DNA from: CAVTPU01 sp963736695
GTDB taxonomy: Bacteria; Actinomycetota; Actinomycetes; Mycobacteriales; Micromonosporaceae
Direction: 5' to 3'
Length of the DNA stretch: 64,000 nucleotides
Assembly: GCA_963736695.1 (NCBI GenBank)
Contig: CAVTPU010000001.1
Location: 682,001 to 746,000 of the forward strand
In this document: one piece after another, positions 51,584-59,230 of the stretch
Layout: every line of letters begins with the position of its first letter
Numbering within the stretch: the first letter of the stretch is position 1
Notes under the pieces: model-generated
What the model was told of the DNA's origin: nothing
Databases searched by the model: none
What the model saw: the letters and a program-made list of their open reading frames with translations, nothing else
Made by a program: the position numbers and the translations under genes

Positions 51584-53273
51584 GTGAACGAGCCCACCCC
51601 GACGCCGAACCAGCCGGGAGAACCGGCCACCGACCAGCGGGCCAAGCTTTCGATCCCGGACGCGGCCGAGCGAGTGGGTTGGGTGTTGCGACTCGCCCTG
51701 TTGCTGCTCACGGCCCTGCTCACCTTCGCGACCACCCGCAGCGTCGGCTCCCTGGTGTGGGTCAGCCTCTTGGCGGTCGCCGCACTGCCGGCGTGGACTC
51801 CCCCACACCACCATCTGCTCGCCCCGCTCGGCCGGCTCGCCGAGGTGACCGTCACCATCATCGGCGCGAGCACCCTCGCGGCGGCGCACAGTGGGGCCGC
51901 CGCGAGCGCCCTCCTGCCCTACATCACGGTGCCGATCATTCTGCCGGCGATGGAGGGGCGGCTGCGTGAGTCGATGGCGTTGCTGGCCTATTCGTCCGTG
52001 GGCCTGGTCGTCGCGGGCGCGGCCGACGGCCTGCTGGGCCAGCCGTCCTACCTGCTGTCGGGTGTGGAATGGATCGGGATCGCGGGTCTGTCCGCGGCGT
52101 TCGTGCACTCGGTGCAGCGTCTGGCCGCGGTGGCCGAGCCGGGGCCGCCGCCGTACGCCGAGGCGACCAGACTGCTCACTCAACTGCGCACAGTCGCCCG
52201 GCAGTTGCCGGGCGCGACGTTGGATCCGGGTGGTATCGCCGAGCACCTCATCGAGGAGGTCCGTGCCATCGCCCACGCCGACCGCGCCGTCGTGCTCTCC
52301 GACAGCGGTGGCGGCCGCCTCGTCGTGCTCGCGCAGGCCGGCGTCGACCGTGCCGACTGGGAGACCTCGCTCAACACCGACTCCGCCATCGCCGACGCCT
52401 GGGCCAGCCAGGTGGCACAGGTCACCACCCGCTCTCAGTCGCGCAGCACCGCCCGCGGCAGAGAAACCTCGGCGGTCGTGCTGCCCCTCATCGCCGGGGT
52501 GCGCACCATCGGCCTCGTCGTGCTCGAGGCCGACCGCAGCGGCGCCTATCCGCCCGCGTTGGTGTCCCAGCTGACCGCCTGCGTCATCACCGCCGCGCTG
52601 CGGCTAGAGGCCGCGCTGCTCTTCGACGACGTCCGGTCACTGGCCACCAACGAGGAGCGCCAGCGGCTCGCCCGCGAGATCCACGACGGAGTCGCTCAGG
52701 AGCTGGTCATGGTCGGCTACGGCATCGACAACGCGCTCGCCACCCTGCCGGCCGATGCCGGCGAGACCACCGAAGAGCTGCGCACCGTGCGCGGCGAGGT
52801 GACCCGGGTGATCAACGAGCTGCGGCTGAGCCTGTTCGAGCTGCGCAGCGAGGTCGACCGACAGCGGCGGCTTGGGCGAGGCGATCGCCGAGTACGCGCG
52901 CACTGTCGCCGCCGCGGGCGGCATGCGGGTGCACTTCTCACTCGAGGAGTCGACAGCCCGACTGCCCGCCGCCGTCGAGGCGGAACTGCTGCGCATCGCC
53001 CAGGAGGCGATCACCAACGCCCGCAAGCACGCCGGGGCGCAGAACCTGTGGGTCAGCTGTGAAGTCGATCCACCGTTCGCCCGGATCGAGGTCTCCGACG
53101 ACGGCGCCGGAATCAGTGCCGAACGATCCGAAGGGCGGTACGGCCTTGCGATCATGGCCGAGAGAGCGGAACGTATCCGGGGCCAGCTGGAGATCACACC
53201 GCGGGACTCCGGCGGGACTTCCGTGGCTGTGGTGCTGGGCGCCGCGCCGCGCAAGAGTAGCGTGAGCAGATAA
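51584..53273 (+). CDS. Sensor histidine kinase (NarL-type), one apparent frameshift
   Basis: About five membrane segments (~30-165), a GAF-like domain (~195-345), a HisKA_3 dimerisation helix with the phosphorylated His367 in LAREIHDGVAQELVMVGYG, then a HATPase in the next frame (EAITNARKHAGAQNLWVSCE, VSDDGAGIS, RYGLAIMAERAERIRG). An extra C near 52859 breaks the frame; removing it gives 562 residues and the normal EVDDSGGLGEAIAEYA junction. Probably a sequence error, otherwise a kinase without ATP-binding domain. The response regulator gene begins 23 bases downstream. Confidence 0.87.
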
Positions 53274-53296
53274 CGCACCAGGGGAGAGCACCACGC

Positions 53297-53977
53297 ATGA
53301 CGACCGCATCCGCCGCTGCCGCCACCTCGACCTCACGGACGAAGGTGCTGCTCGTCGACGACCATGACCTGATCCGCAAGGGTCTGCGGCACGCCTTCGA
53401 ACGGGACCGCAACTTCGAGGTCGTCGGCGAGGCCGGCACCGTCGCCGACGCGGTGCGCCAGGCCGGCGCGCTGCAGCCCGACGTTGTGATCATGGATCTC
53501 CGGCTGCCCGACGGCAGCGGGCTCGAGGCGACCCGCGCTCTGCGCAAGTCCAGCGCCAACCTGGGCATCGTGGTGCTCACCATGTACGCCGGCGACGATC
53601 AACTCTTCGGCGCTCTCGAGGCCGGTGCCTCCGCGTTCGTCCCCAAGACGGCACCCGCCGACGAGGTCGTCGCCGCCGCGCGCCACGCCGCGGCGTCGCC
53701 GTCCGCCTTCACCGCCGCCGACCTCGCCGAGGCCATGAAGCGCCGCCTCGCCCCGGCCGGACCGCAGCTCTCGCCCCGGGAGAGCCAGGTGCTGCGCCTG
53801 CTCGCCGACGGCATGAGCGTCGCCGGCATCGCCAAGCAGCTCTTCGTCAGCGAGTCGACAGCCAAGACCCACATCTCCAAGCTGTACGAGAAGCTGGGCG
53901 CGGCGAACCGTGCGCAGGCGCTGATGACGGCGTTGCGTCTCGGGCTGCTCGAAGCTCCGGACGCCCCCAAGTTCTGA
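53297..53977 (+). CDS. NarL/FixJ-type response regulator
   Basis: 226 residues. Receiver domain with VLLVDDHDLIRKGLRHAF, phosphoacceptor Asp67 in VIMDLRLPDGSGLEAT, Thr in VVLTMY and Lys in FVPKTAP. The LuxR-type helix-turn-helix is LSPRESQVLRLLADGMSVAG then LFVSESTAKTHISKLYEKLG. ATG 53297 is preceded by GGGGAGAG. Partner of the histidine kinase just upstream; the regulon is unknown. Confidence 0.93.
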   Translation: MTTASAAAATSTSRTKVLLVDDHDLIRKGLRHAFERDRNFEVVGEAGTVADAVRQAGALQPDVVIMDLRLPDGSGLEATRALRKSSANLGIVVLTMYAGDDQLFGALEAGASAFVPKTAPADEVVAAARHAAASPSAFTAADLAEAMKRRLAPAGPQLSPRESQVLRLLADGMSVAGIAKQLFVSESTAKTHISKLYEKLGAANRAQALMTALRLGLLEAPDAPKF

Positions 53978-54000
53978 CCCACATCGCACATCGGGATCCG

Positions 54001-54036
54001 CACGTCGGTTCCAGTTCGCACGTCGGTTCCAGATCG
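54001..54036. repeat. 18-bp tandem repeat, two units
   Basis: CACGTCGGTTCCAGTTCG followed directly by CACGTCGGTTCCAGATCG; weaker partial units lie on both sides. Confidence 0.8.
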
Positions 54037-54084
54037 CACGCGTCCAACCCACTGCGCACCTCGGTTCAGGATCGTGGCAGTTTT

Positions 54085-54162
54085 CGTGTCAATTTCGGCC
54101 CGCCATGGAGTGCGCCACGGCCACGCTCACTTCCACAATCCTCACGAAGATCAGCTCAGGAG
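54085..54162. repeat. 80-bp imperfect direct repeat, copy A
   Basis: Begins CGTGTCAATTTCGGC and contains TGGAGTGCGC and CTTCCACAATC; about three quarters identical to 54279-54358. Confidence 0.75.
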
Positions 54163-54183
54163 CCACGTACGCCAAACTCGCGA

Positions 54184-54220
54184 CTGGTGTGCCCAGATCA
54201 TGAAGTAGTGGGCACACCAG
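54184..54220. repeat. 12-bp perfect inverted repeat (hairpin)
   Basis: CTGGTGTGCCCA (54184-54195) and TGGGCACACCAG (54209-54220), loop of 13, located between the two 80-bp copies. It could terminate transcripts from either side. Confidence 0.7.
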
Positions 54221-54278
54221 GAAGCCGTCGTGGGCGCGATCGAGGACACGTCAACGGCGCAGAACAACGTGACCGTTA

Positions 54279-54358
54279 ACGTGTCAATCTCGGCACGCTG
54301 TGGAGTGCGCGACGGTCACGTTATCTTCCACAATCACGGCAAAGGTCAACTTGCGGAG
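54279..54358. repeat. 80-bp imperfect direct repeat, copy B
   Basis: Begins CGTGTCAATCTCGGC and contains TGGAGTGCGC and CTTCCACAATC, matching copy A 194 bases upstream. Confidence 0.75.
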
Positions 54359-54374
54359 TCCGTTGATCCGAATG

Positions 54375-54430
54375 GCGTATCTGCGAAGGCTGGGCGTATC
54401 TGGGCGGCTAGGCGTACCTGCGAAGGCTAG
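54375..54430. repeat. 18/19-bp tandem repeat, three units
   Basis: GCGTATCTGCGAAGGCTGG, GCGTATCTGGGCGGCTAG and GCGTACCTGCGAAGGCTAG follow one another directly, just beyond the DUF2461 stop. Confidence 0.85.
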
Positions 54431-54447
54431 GCGTAGGCCGGACCGGA

Positions 54448-55098
54448 TCAGCGCCGGCCGCGCGGCGCCTCGGTGGACGCGCCGACATGGCCCCGCAGCC
54501 AACCGACCAACGGAGCCGAGTCGCGCAACACGGCGATCACTCGGTCCTTGGCGGTGCGCCGCCCGAGCCACGCCCCGGCCGGCCACATTCGCCAGGTCAC
54601 CAAACCCTTGCGGCGCAACAGATCCGCGCGAGGATGGTCACGGGGATAGCCGCGCGGGGCAGACTTGAGCGACTGATAGCAGGTGACGCCGATCCCGGCG
54701 CGCGCCGCGTCCTCGACGATGTTCGCCAACTCCGTGCCGGACGAATCGTCGGCCACCGCCCGGCGATAACGGTCGAGCTGGTCGGTGGCGAACACGTAGG
54801 TGCCGCACCCCACCGCAAGTCCGTCGGCGGACAACTGAATGTAGCCACTGCCGCCGATCGTCGCCCCAATATTGGTCTTATATGGCGTCTTGTCGGGGCT
54901 GAATCGAACGTCACGATAGGGGCGAAACAACTTGCTGTCGCCGAACTCGTCGGCCAACTCGGCGAGCAACTCGTTCATCGGCGCGAGCACGTGGGTCTCG
55001 TATGTCTGGCGATGGTCCTGCCAATAGGCCTTCGAGTTGTCGGCCACCAACCCCTCGTAGAAGACCATGGCCTCGTCCGGCCACCCGCGAAACGCCAT
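54448..55098 (-). CDS. DUF2461 (TIGR02453) family protein
   Basis: 216 residues of the DUF2461 family: EAMVFYEGLVADNSKAYWQDH at the start, then LFRPYRDVRFSPDKTPYKTN and GGSGYIQLSADGLAVGCGTY, the strongly conserved region. The function of the family is unknown. ATG 55098 follows GGAGGTG. It ends among the intergenic repeats and is separate from pimB, which lies upstream in the same direction beyond an 89-base gap... its own TAGACA-containing upstream patch may serve as promoter. Confidence 0.85.
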   Translation of the reverse strand: MAFRGWPDEAMVFYEGLVADNSKAYWQDHRQTYETHVLAPMNELLAELADEFGDSKLFRPYRDVRFSPDKTPYKTNIGATIGGSGYIQLSADGLAVGCGTYVFATDQLDRYRRAVADDSSGTELANIVEDAARAGIGVTCYQSLKSAPRGYPRDHPRADLLRRKGLVTWRMWPAGAWLGRRTAKDRVIAVLRDSAPLVGWLRGHVGASTEAPRGRR

Positions 55099-55187
55099 GA
55101 AACACCTCCGTCAGAACCTGTCTACACCATGTGTGAGGTGGGCACGAGTGGGCGTACACGGTGGGGATTGGGTTTGGGCGGGCGAAA

Positions 55188-56309
55188 TCAGTCGAGCAGG
55201 GCACGCAGGCGGGCGGCCTGCACGTCCCAACGCCACTGGTCCTCGACCCAGGCGCGGCCGGCCTTGCCGAGACTGACGCGCAACGAGCCGTCGGCGAGCA
55301 GCGTCGCCACCCGGTCGGCGAGCACGTCAACATCAAGGCCTGGTACGACGTAGCCGGTCTCGCCGTCGCGGACGGCGTCCGGCGCTCCGCCGGAGTCGCC
55401 GGCGATCACCGGAATCCCGGTGGCCGAGGCTTCGAGAAAGACGATGCCGAGCCCCTCGACGTCGAGACCTCGACGTCGGGTGCGGCACGGCATGGCGAAG
55501 ACGTCGCCCGCCGCATAATAGGCGGGCAGGTCCGGCCACGGCACCGAACCAGTGAAGACCACGTGCGAGGCGACCCCGGTCGAGACCGCGAGGCGCTCTA
55601 ATGTGGATCGATAGGGGCCGTCGCCGACGATGAGCAGGACCGCGTCGGGCACCCGTCGCCGAATCTCCGGCATCGCGCGAATCAGCACGTCCTGACCTTT
55701 ACGCGGGACCAGTCGGGAGACACACACGACGACCGGCCGGCCGGCGAGTCCGTGCCGAAGCCGCACCGCAGTCGCGTCGACAGCGGGTGAGAAGACATCG
55801 GTGTCGACCCCGGGAGCCAGCTGGGTGAGGTCGGTCAGGTCTCCGATCGCGCGGTCGAGCCGCACCCGGAAATACTCCCCCAGGAACGTGACGGTGTCGA
55901 CGGCGCGTCCGATGCGGCGCAGCAACCCGTGCGCCACGGGCAGCGCCGCCCATCCCGCCTCGTGCCCGTGGGTCAGCGCCACCGCGCGGTTGATGCCTGC
56001 TCGCCGACGCAGCCCGTCGGCGAGCAGGCCCAATGGTGCGGCGGCGCCGAACCAGACGCGGTCGCATCGGTGAGCGCGGGCGATCTCGGCCGCTCGACGC
56101 GCCACTCGCGGGGTGGGCAGCAGCATCGTGGTCCGATCCCGGACCACCTCGAAGGGCTGTGCCGCGTCGAACTCCGCCGCGCCGGGCGACGTCGAAGAAT
56201 AGACCACCAGCGACCCCTTGGGCTGCCGCGTGGCGAGGTGGTGCACGAACTGTTGGATCCCGCCCGCCCGGGGCGGGAAGTCATTGGTGATGAGCAGGGT
56301 TCGGGTCAT
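55188..56309 (-). CDS. pimB: GT4 glycosyltransferase, PimB-like
   Basis: 373 residues, GT-B fold. TNDFPPRAGGIQQFVHHL is the typical PimB start; the C-terminal half has CVSRLVPRKGQDVLIRAM, VGDGPYRSTLE and GLGIVFLEASATGIPVIAGD, the EX7E nucleotide-sugar site. PimB (Rv2188c) transfers the second mannose from GDP-mannose to phosphatidylinositol monomannoside on the cytoplasmic face, upstream in the pathway that MptB later extends. The start overlaps the M48 protease stop by 4 bases. Confidence 0.9.
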   Translation of the reverse strand: MTRTLLITNDFPPRAGGIQQFVHHLATRQPKGSLVVYSSTSPGAAEFDAAQPFEVVRDRTTMLLPTPRVARRAAEIARAHRCDRVWFGAAAPLGLLADGLRRRAGINRAVALTHGHEAGWAALPVAHGLLRRIGRAVDTVTFLGEYFRVRLDRAIGDLTDLTQLAPGVDTDVFSPAVDATAVRLRHGLAGRPVVVCVSRLVPRKGQDVLIRAMPEIRRRVPDAVLLIVGDGPYRSTLERLAVSTGVASHVVFTGSVPWPDLPAYYAAGDVFAMPCRTRRRGLDVEGLGIVFLEASATGIPVIAGDSGGAPDAVRDGETGYVVPGLDVDVLADRVATLLADGSLRVSLGKAGRAWVEDQWRWDVQAARLRALLD

Positions 56310-57562
56310 CGCTGGCCCCGACCATAGGCACGTGCGGCGGCGATGCGTTCAAGCACCGATGGGTGGCTGGCGAACATGAGATATTCCAGTCGGGGCGGTC
56401 GCACGTCGGCGAGGTTGGTCGTGGCGAGGCGACGCGTCATGAGCTCCGCCGTCGCTGGATCGTCGGTGAGGGCCAGCGCGTGGGCGTCGGCGCGGGCCTC
56501 GATGCGGCGGGAGATGAGATTCTGCGCCGGCAGGCTCGCGAGCCCCGCGACGGCTGCGACGGCGAGCAGCAGCGCCAGTGCCCGCGGTTCGGTGATCGCG
56601 TCGACGCCGGCTCGGCGCAGGGGCGCGGCCCATGATCCGATGAGATAGATGAGGCACACGGCGATGGCTGCACCGAACGCGCCGACGAGGGTGCCGGTGA
56701 CGACGTCGCGCTCCTTGGCGTGGCCGAGTTCGTGGGCGACGACGGCGGTGACCTCGGCGGGTGGCGCGTCGCGCAGCAACGTGTCATAGACGACGATGCG
56801 CCTGGTCGGGCCGATGCCAGAGACATAGGCGTTGAGCGCCGTGGTGCGGCGCGAGGCGTCGGCGACGAGGACATCGGCGACGGGCACGCCGTCGCGCTGC
56901 GCGAGGGCCAGCAACTCGGAGCGCAGCTGGCCATCCGGCATCGGGGTGAACGTATTGAAGACCGGTTCGACGAGTACGGGGAAGATGAAGGTCGCCGCCA
57001 CCATGAACGCTGCCGCGGCGGCGGCGAGCCACGCCCACCACCAACGCGGCGCGAGGCGGGCCACCCCAAAGAAGCCGGTGAGCACGATCGCGCCGAAGAC
57101 GGCCGCGATCGCGTAGCCTTTGACCAGGTCAAGCCACCATCCGGCCCAGTCCTGAGTGGATAGACCGTAGCCGCGTAGCACCGACTCACGCCAGGCCGCG
57201 AACGGCAGGGACACCGCCTCGCCGATCGCCACGATCACGACACCGCCGAGCAGCGCCTGTGCGAGCCAGTGCCCGCCGACCGGCCGACCGGCCGACTCGA
57301 TGAGTCGCGCTCCGAGCGGGGTGAACCCGAGGACCAGCGCGATCACGAGTGCGAGGACGAGCCCGAGGTAGGAGGCGGGACGCAGGGCCTCGTGCAGGGC
57401 GCGGCCACGTGCCACGTCGGCGGCGGGCAGGTCAGCGAGCGCGGAGAGTTGGTCGCCGGCCGGCACCGGCGGCGACGACCACGGGACACGGATCGCGATG
57501 ATGGCCACGAGTCCGGCCGTGAGCGCGATCGTGACCAGCACAGCCCAGGCCCGCACCGTCAT
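56306..57562 (-). CDS. M48-family (Ste24-like) membrane metalloprotease
   Basis: 418 residues, integral membrane protease with about seven membrane segments. Zinc motif VVAHELGHAKERD (HEXXH) and third ligand in the ISRRIEARADAHAL region; FIFPVLVEPVFNTFTPMPDG and ASRRTTALNAYVSGIGPTRR are Ste24/CAAX-protease signatures. Likely role in membrane protein quality control. ATG 57562 follows TAGGGT by 7 bases. Coupled to pimB by a 4-base overlap. Confidence 0.92.
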   Translation of the reverse strand: MTVRAWAVLVTIALTAGLVAIIAIRVPWSSPPVPAGDQLSALADLPAADVARGRALHEALRPASYLGLVLALVIALVLGFTPLGARLIESAGRPVGGHWLAQALLGGVVIVAIGEAVSLPFAAWRESVLRGYGLSTQDWAGWWLDLVKGYAIAAVFGAIVLTGFFGVARLAPRWWWAWLAAAAAAFMVAATFIFPVLVEPVFNTFTPMPDGQLRSELLALAQRDGVPVADVLVADASRRTTALNAYVSGIGPTRRIVVYDTLLRDAPPAEVTAVVAHELGHAKERDVVTGTLVGAFGAAIAVCLIYLIGSWAAPLRRAGVDAITEPRALALLLAVAAVAGLASLPAQNLISRRIEARADAHALALTDDPATAELMTRRLATTNLADVRPPRLEYLMFASHPSVLERIAAARAYGRGQR

Positions 57563-57569
57563 GACGCAA

Positions 57570-57575
57570 ACCCTA
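57570..57575 (-). promoter_or_regulatory. Predicted -10 of the M48-pimB operon (leaderless)
   Basis: Minus-strand TAGGGT, 7 bases, then the ATG. Confidence 0.45.
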
Positions 57576-57626
57576 ACCTCCCGGCGCGATCAAAGCGGAG
57601 CGCCGATAAACGTCGGCGCCGAAAAG

Positions 57627-59021
57627 CTAGACGCGGGCGATCCGGCGGAGAAGGGTGTCCGAGCTCAGCGGATAGGCACCGTGCCGCCGAACCCCGTCGG
57701 CGACCTCCTTGTCGGACGAGACGACGACGATGGGCCGCCCGGCCGGCTCGGCTCGCACGAGTTCGCGGATGAGCTCGTCGGCCGTCTCTCCCTTGCGACT
57801 GAAAAGCACCCGGACGCCCCGCGGGTGACTCGGGAGACCGGCCACCGGGTCGGCCCCGTCGAAGACGACGGTCACCTCGGCCCGGCTCTGGGCGTGCACC
57901 CCGCTGAGGCTGCTGATCAGGCGGCGTCGCTGCTGCTCGAGGGAGATCTCACCGAATCCACGTTTGGTGACGTTGTAGCCATCGACGATGAGATGGGATT
58001 TGGGCAGGGCGAGCAGCTGGTCGAGCCGGGCGGGATCGTCGGCGTCGAGCGCCCGGGCGCCCTGTTGGGGATGCTGGTCGGGGGTGTCGGCCGCGGTCTG
58101 GGCGACGTGATCGGCGGGCAGCAGGCTCGCGGGTTCGAGGGCGAGCTCACGGCGCAGACCGATCGCGGCTTGGCCAATGGTCTCCAGCAGCAGCCAGAGT
58201 CGGGCGTCGTCGACGGCCCGGGAGTCTTTGGCGCGGGCGCGGGCGCCGCTCGCGGCGGCTTCGGCCTCGGCGAGCCTCGCCTTGAGCCGGCGACTCTCCG
58301 CGTCCGAGTCGGCGACGGCGCGTGCCGCCCGGCCCTTCTCCGTGGCGAGCAGTTGCGTGGTGCGCTGCAGCTGCGTTTGAGCTTCGCGGAGGCCGCGCCC
58401 GAGTGCCCGTACCTCGTCTTTGAGTGTGGAGGTCTCGGCCCGGTTGCGTTCCAGTTCGTCGCGGAGCTTGTCGGCTTCCTGCTTGGCGACGACCCGCTCA
58501 TGCTCGGCGCGGGCAGCGCGGTGTTCGGCGGCGGCCAAGCGGTCGGCGGTGGCCGCCGTGGCCGCATCGGCTCGGACCGCGTCGGTGGCTTGGCCGACGA
58601 GGTCGGCCCACCCCGGTGGGCGGGTCAGATAGGCGACGGCCGCAGCCTCGACCGGGTCGACGGCGGCGGGCAGTCGCCCCTCGTCGAGGGCGGCGGCGAG
58701 GTCGGCGTGCGCGGTCCGGACCGCCGCGCCGACACGTTCGAGAAAGATCGGGTCGCTGGCGAGATGGGCGGCGATGACCGTTCCACCGAGCCGGGCCCGG
58801 CGGGTCGGCGCGAACCGGGCGACCTGACGAACGGGGGTGGGCAGGGTGTCGACGGGCATGCCGGTGAGAGCCGTGGATGCGAGAGTGACGACACGCTGAC
58901 GAACCGGCTCCGGGAGGACGGGCTCCAGCTCGGTGGGGTGCGACGCGGCGGCGGGCGGCGTCGGCGGTGGGGTCCGCTCGTCGCCGGGCACGTCGGAGGG
59001 GACGTGGGCGGGTTCCGGCAT
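57627..59021 (-). CDS. NYN-domain protein with central coiled coil
   Basis: 464 residues. A helical N-terminal region, a long coiled coil (~150-275; AEHERVVAKQEADKLRDELE, ATEKGRAARAVADSDAESRR), and a C-terminal NYN (PIN-like) nuclease domain: SHLIVDGYNVTKRGFGEISL, VTVVFDGADP, VLFSRKGETADELI and VVSSDKEVADGVRRHG contain the expected acidic residues. Related proteins (YacP/Rae1-like) cut RNA on ribosomes. Start ATG 59021 is supported by GACACT 6 bases upstream; the longer frame is not family-like. Confidence 0.85.
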   Translation of the reverse strand: MPEPAHVPSDVPGDERTPPPTPPAAASHPTELEPVLPEPVRQRVVTLASTALTGMPVDTLPTPVRQVARFAPTRRARLGGTVIAAHLASDPIFLERVGAAVRTAHADLAAALDEGRLPAAVDPVEAAAVAYLTRPPGWADLVGQATDAVRADAATAATADRLAAAEHRAARAEHERVVAKQEADKLRDELERNRAETSTLKDEVRALGRGLREAQTQLQRTTQLLATEKGRAARAVADSDAESRRLKARLAEAEAAASGARARAKDSRAVDDARLWLLLETIGQAAIGLRRELALEPASLLPADHVAQTAADTPDQHPQQGARALDADDPARLDQLLALPKSHLIVDGYNVTKRGFGEISLEQQRRRLISSLSGVHAQSRAEVTVVFDGADPVAGLPSHPRGVRVLFSRKGETADELIRELVRAEPAGRPIVVVSSDKEVADGVRRHGAYPLSSDTLLRRIARV

Positions 59022-59027
59022 CCGTCC

Positions 59028-59033
59028 AGTGTC
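59028..59033 (-). promoter_or_regulatory. Possible -10 of the NYN gene (leaderless)
   Basis: Minus-strand GACACT, 6 bases, then the ATG. One base off TANNNT, so weak. Confidence 0.25.
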
Positions 59034-59184
59034 GCACCAGCTGTCCGCGATGGTCGGGGGCTCGCCCGTTGGGCCTATGCCCGTCATCGCATTAATGCGA
59101 CAAAGCGCCCCGTTCGCCCTGGCGAGGGAGAAAACGCACCCGTTAGGTGTAACTAATCGGCCGATCGGCCCATACAAATGTGAG

Positions 59185-59190
59185 TAGAGT
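59185..59190 (+). promoter_or_regulatory. Predicted -10 of the RSH gene
   Basis: TAGAGT, giving a leader of about 34 bases that includes GGAGG before GTG 59231. No clear -35. Confidence 0.4.
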
Positions 59191-59230
59191 ACGAAGACAT
59201 CACCCCTGACGTACGAGCCGGAGGTGGCCT

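Larger units (their letters stand above)
53978..54447. other. Repeat-rich intergenic region without a recognisable gene
   Basis: 470 bases between the response regulator and DUF2461 genes. It holds an 18-bp tandem repeat, an 80-bp duplicated segment, a 12-bp-stem hairpin and an 18/19-bp tandem repeat, listed separately. Short minus-strand readings of the 80-bp copies (IVEVSVAVAHSMAGRN and IVEDNVTVAHSTACRD, each then a stop) hint at a decayed duplicated gene end. Confidence 0.55.

Noticed and set aside
52872..53273. Separate HATPase-only gene after the histidine kinase
   Set aside because: It continues the kinase exactly if one base is removed near 52859, and has no ribosome binding site of its own.
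54284..54586. Minus-strand frame of 100 codons across the repeats
   Set aside because: It mostly overlaps the DUF2461 coding end in another frame and has no independent start signal.
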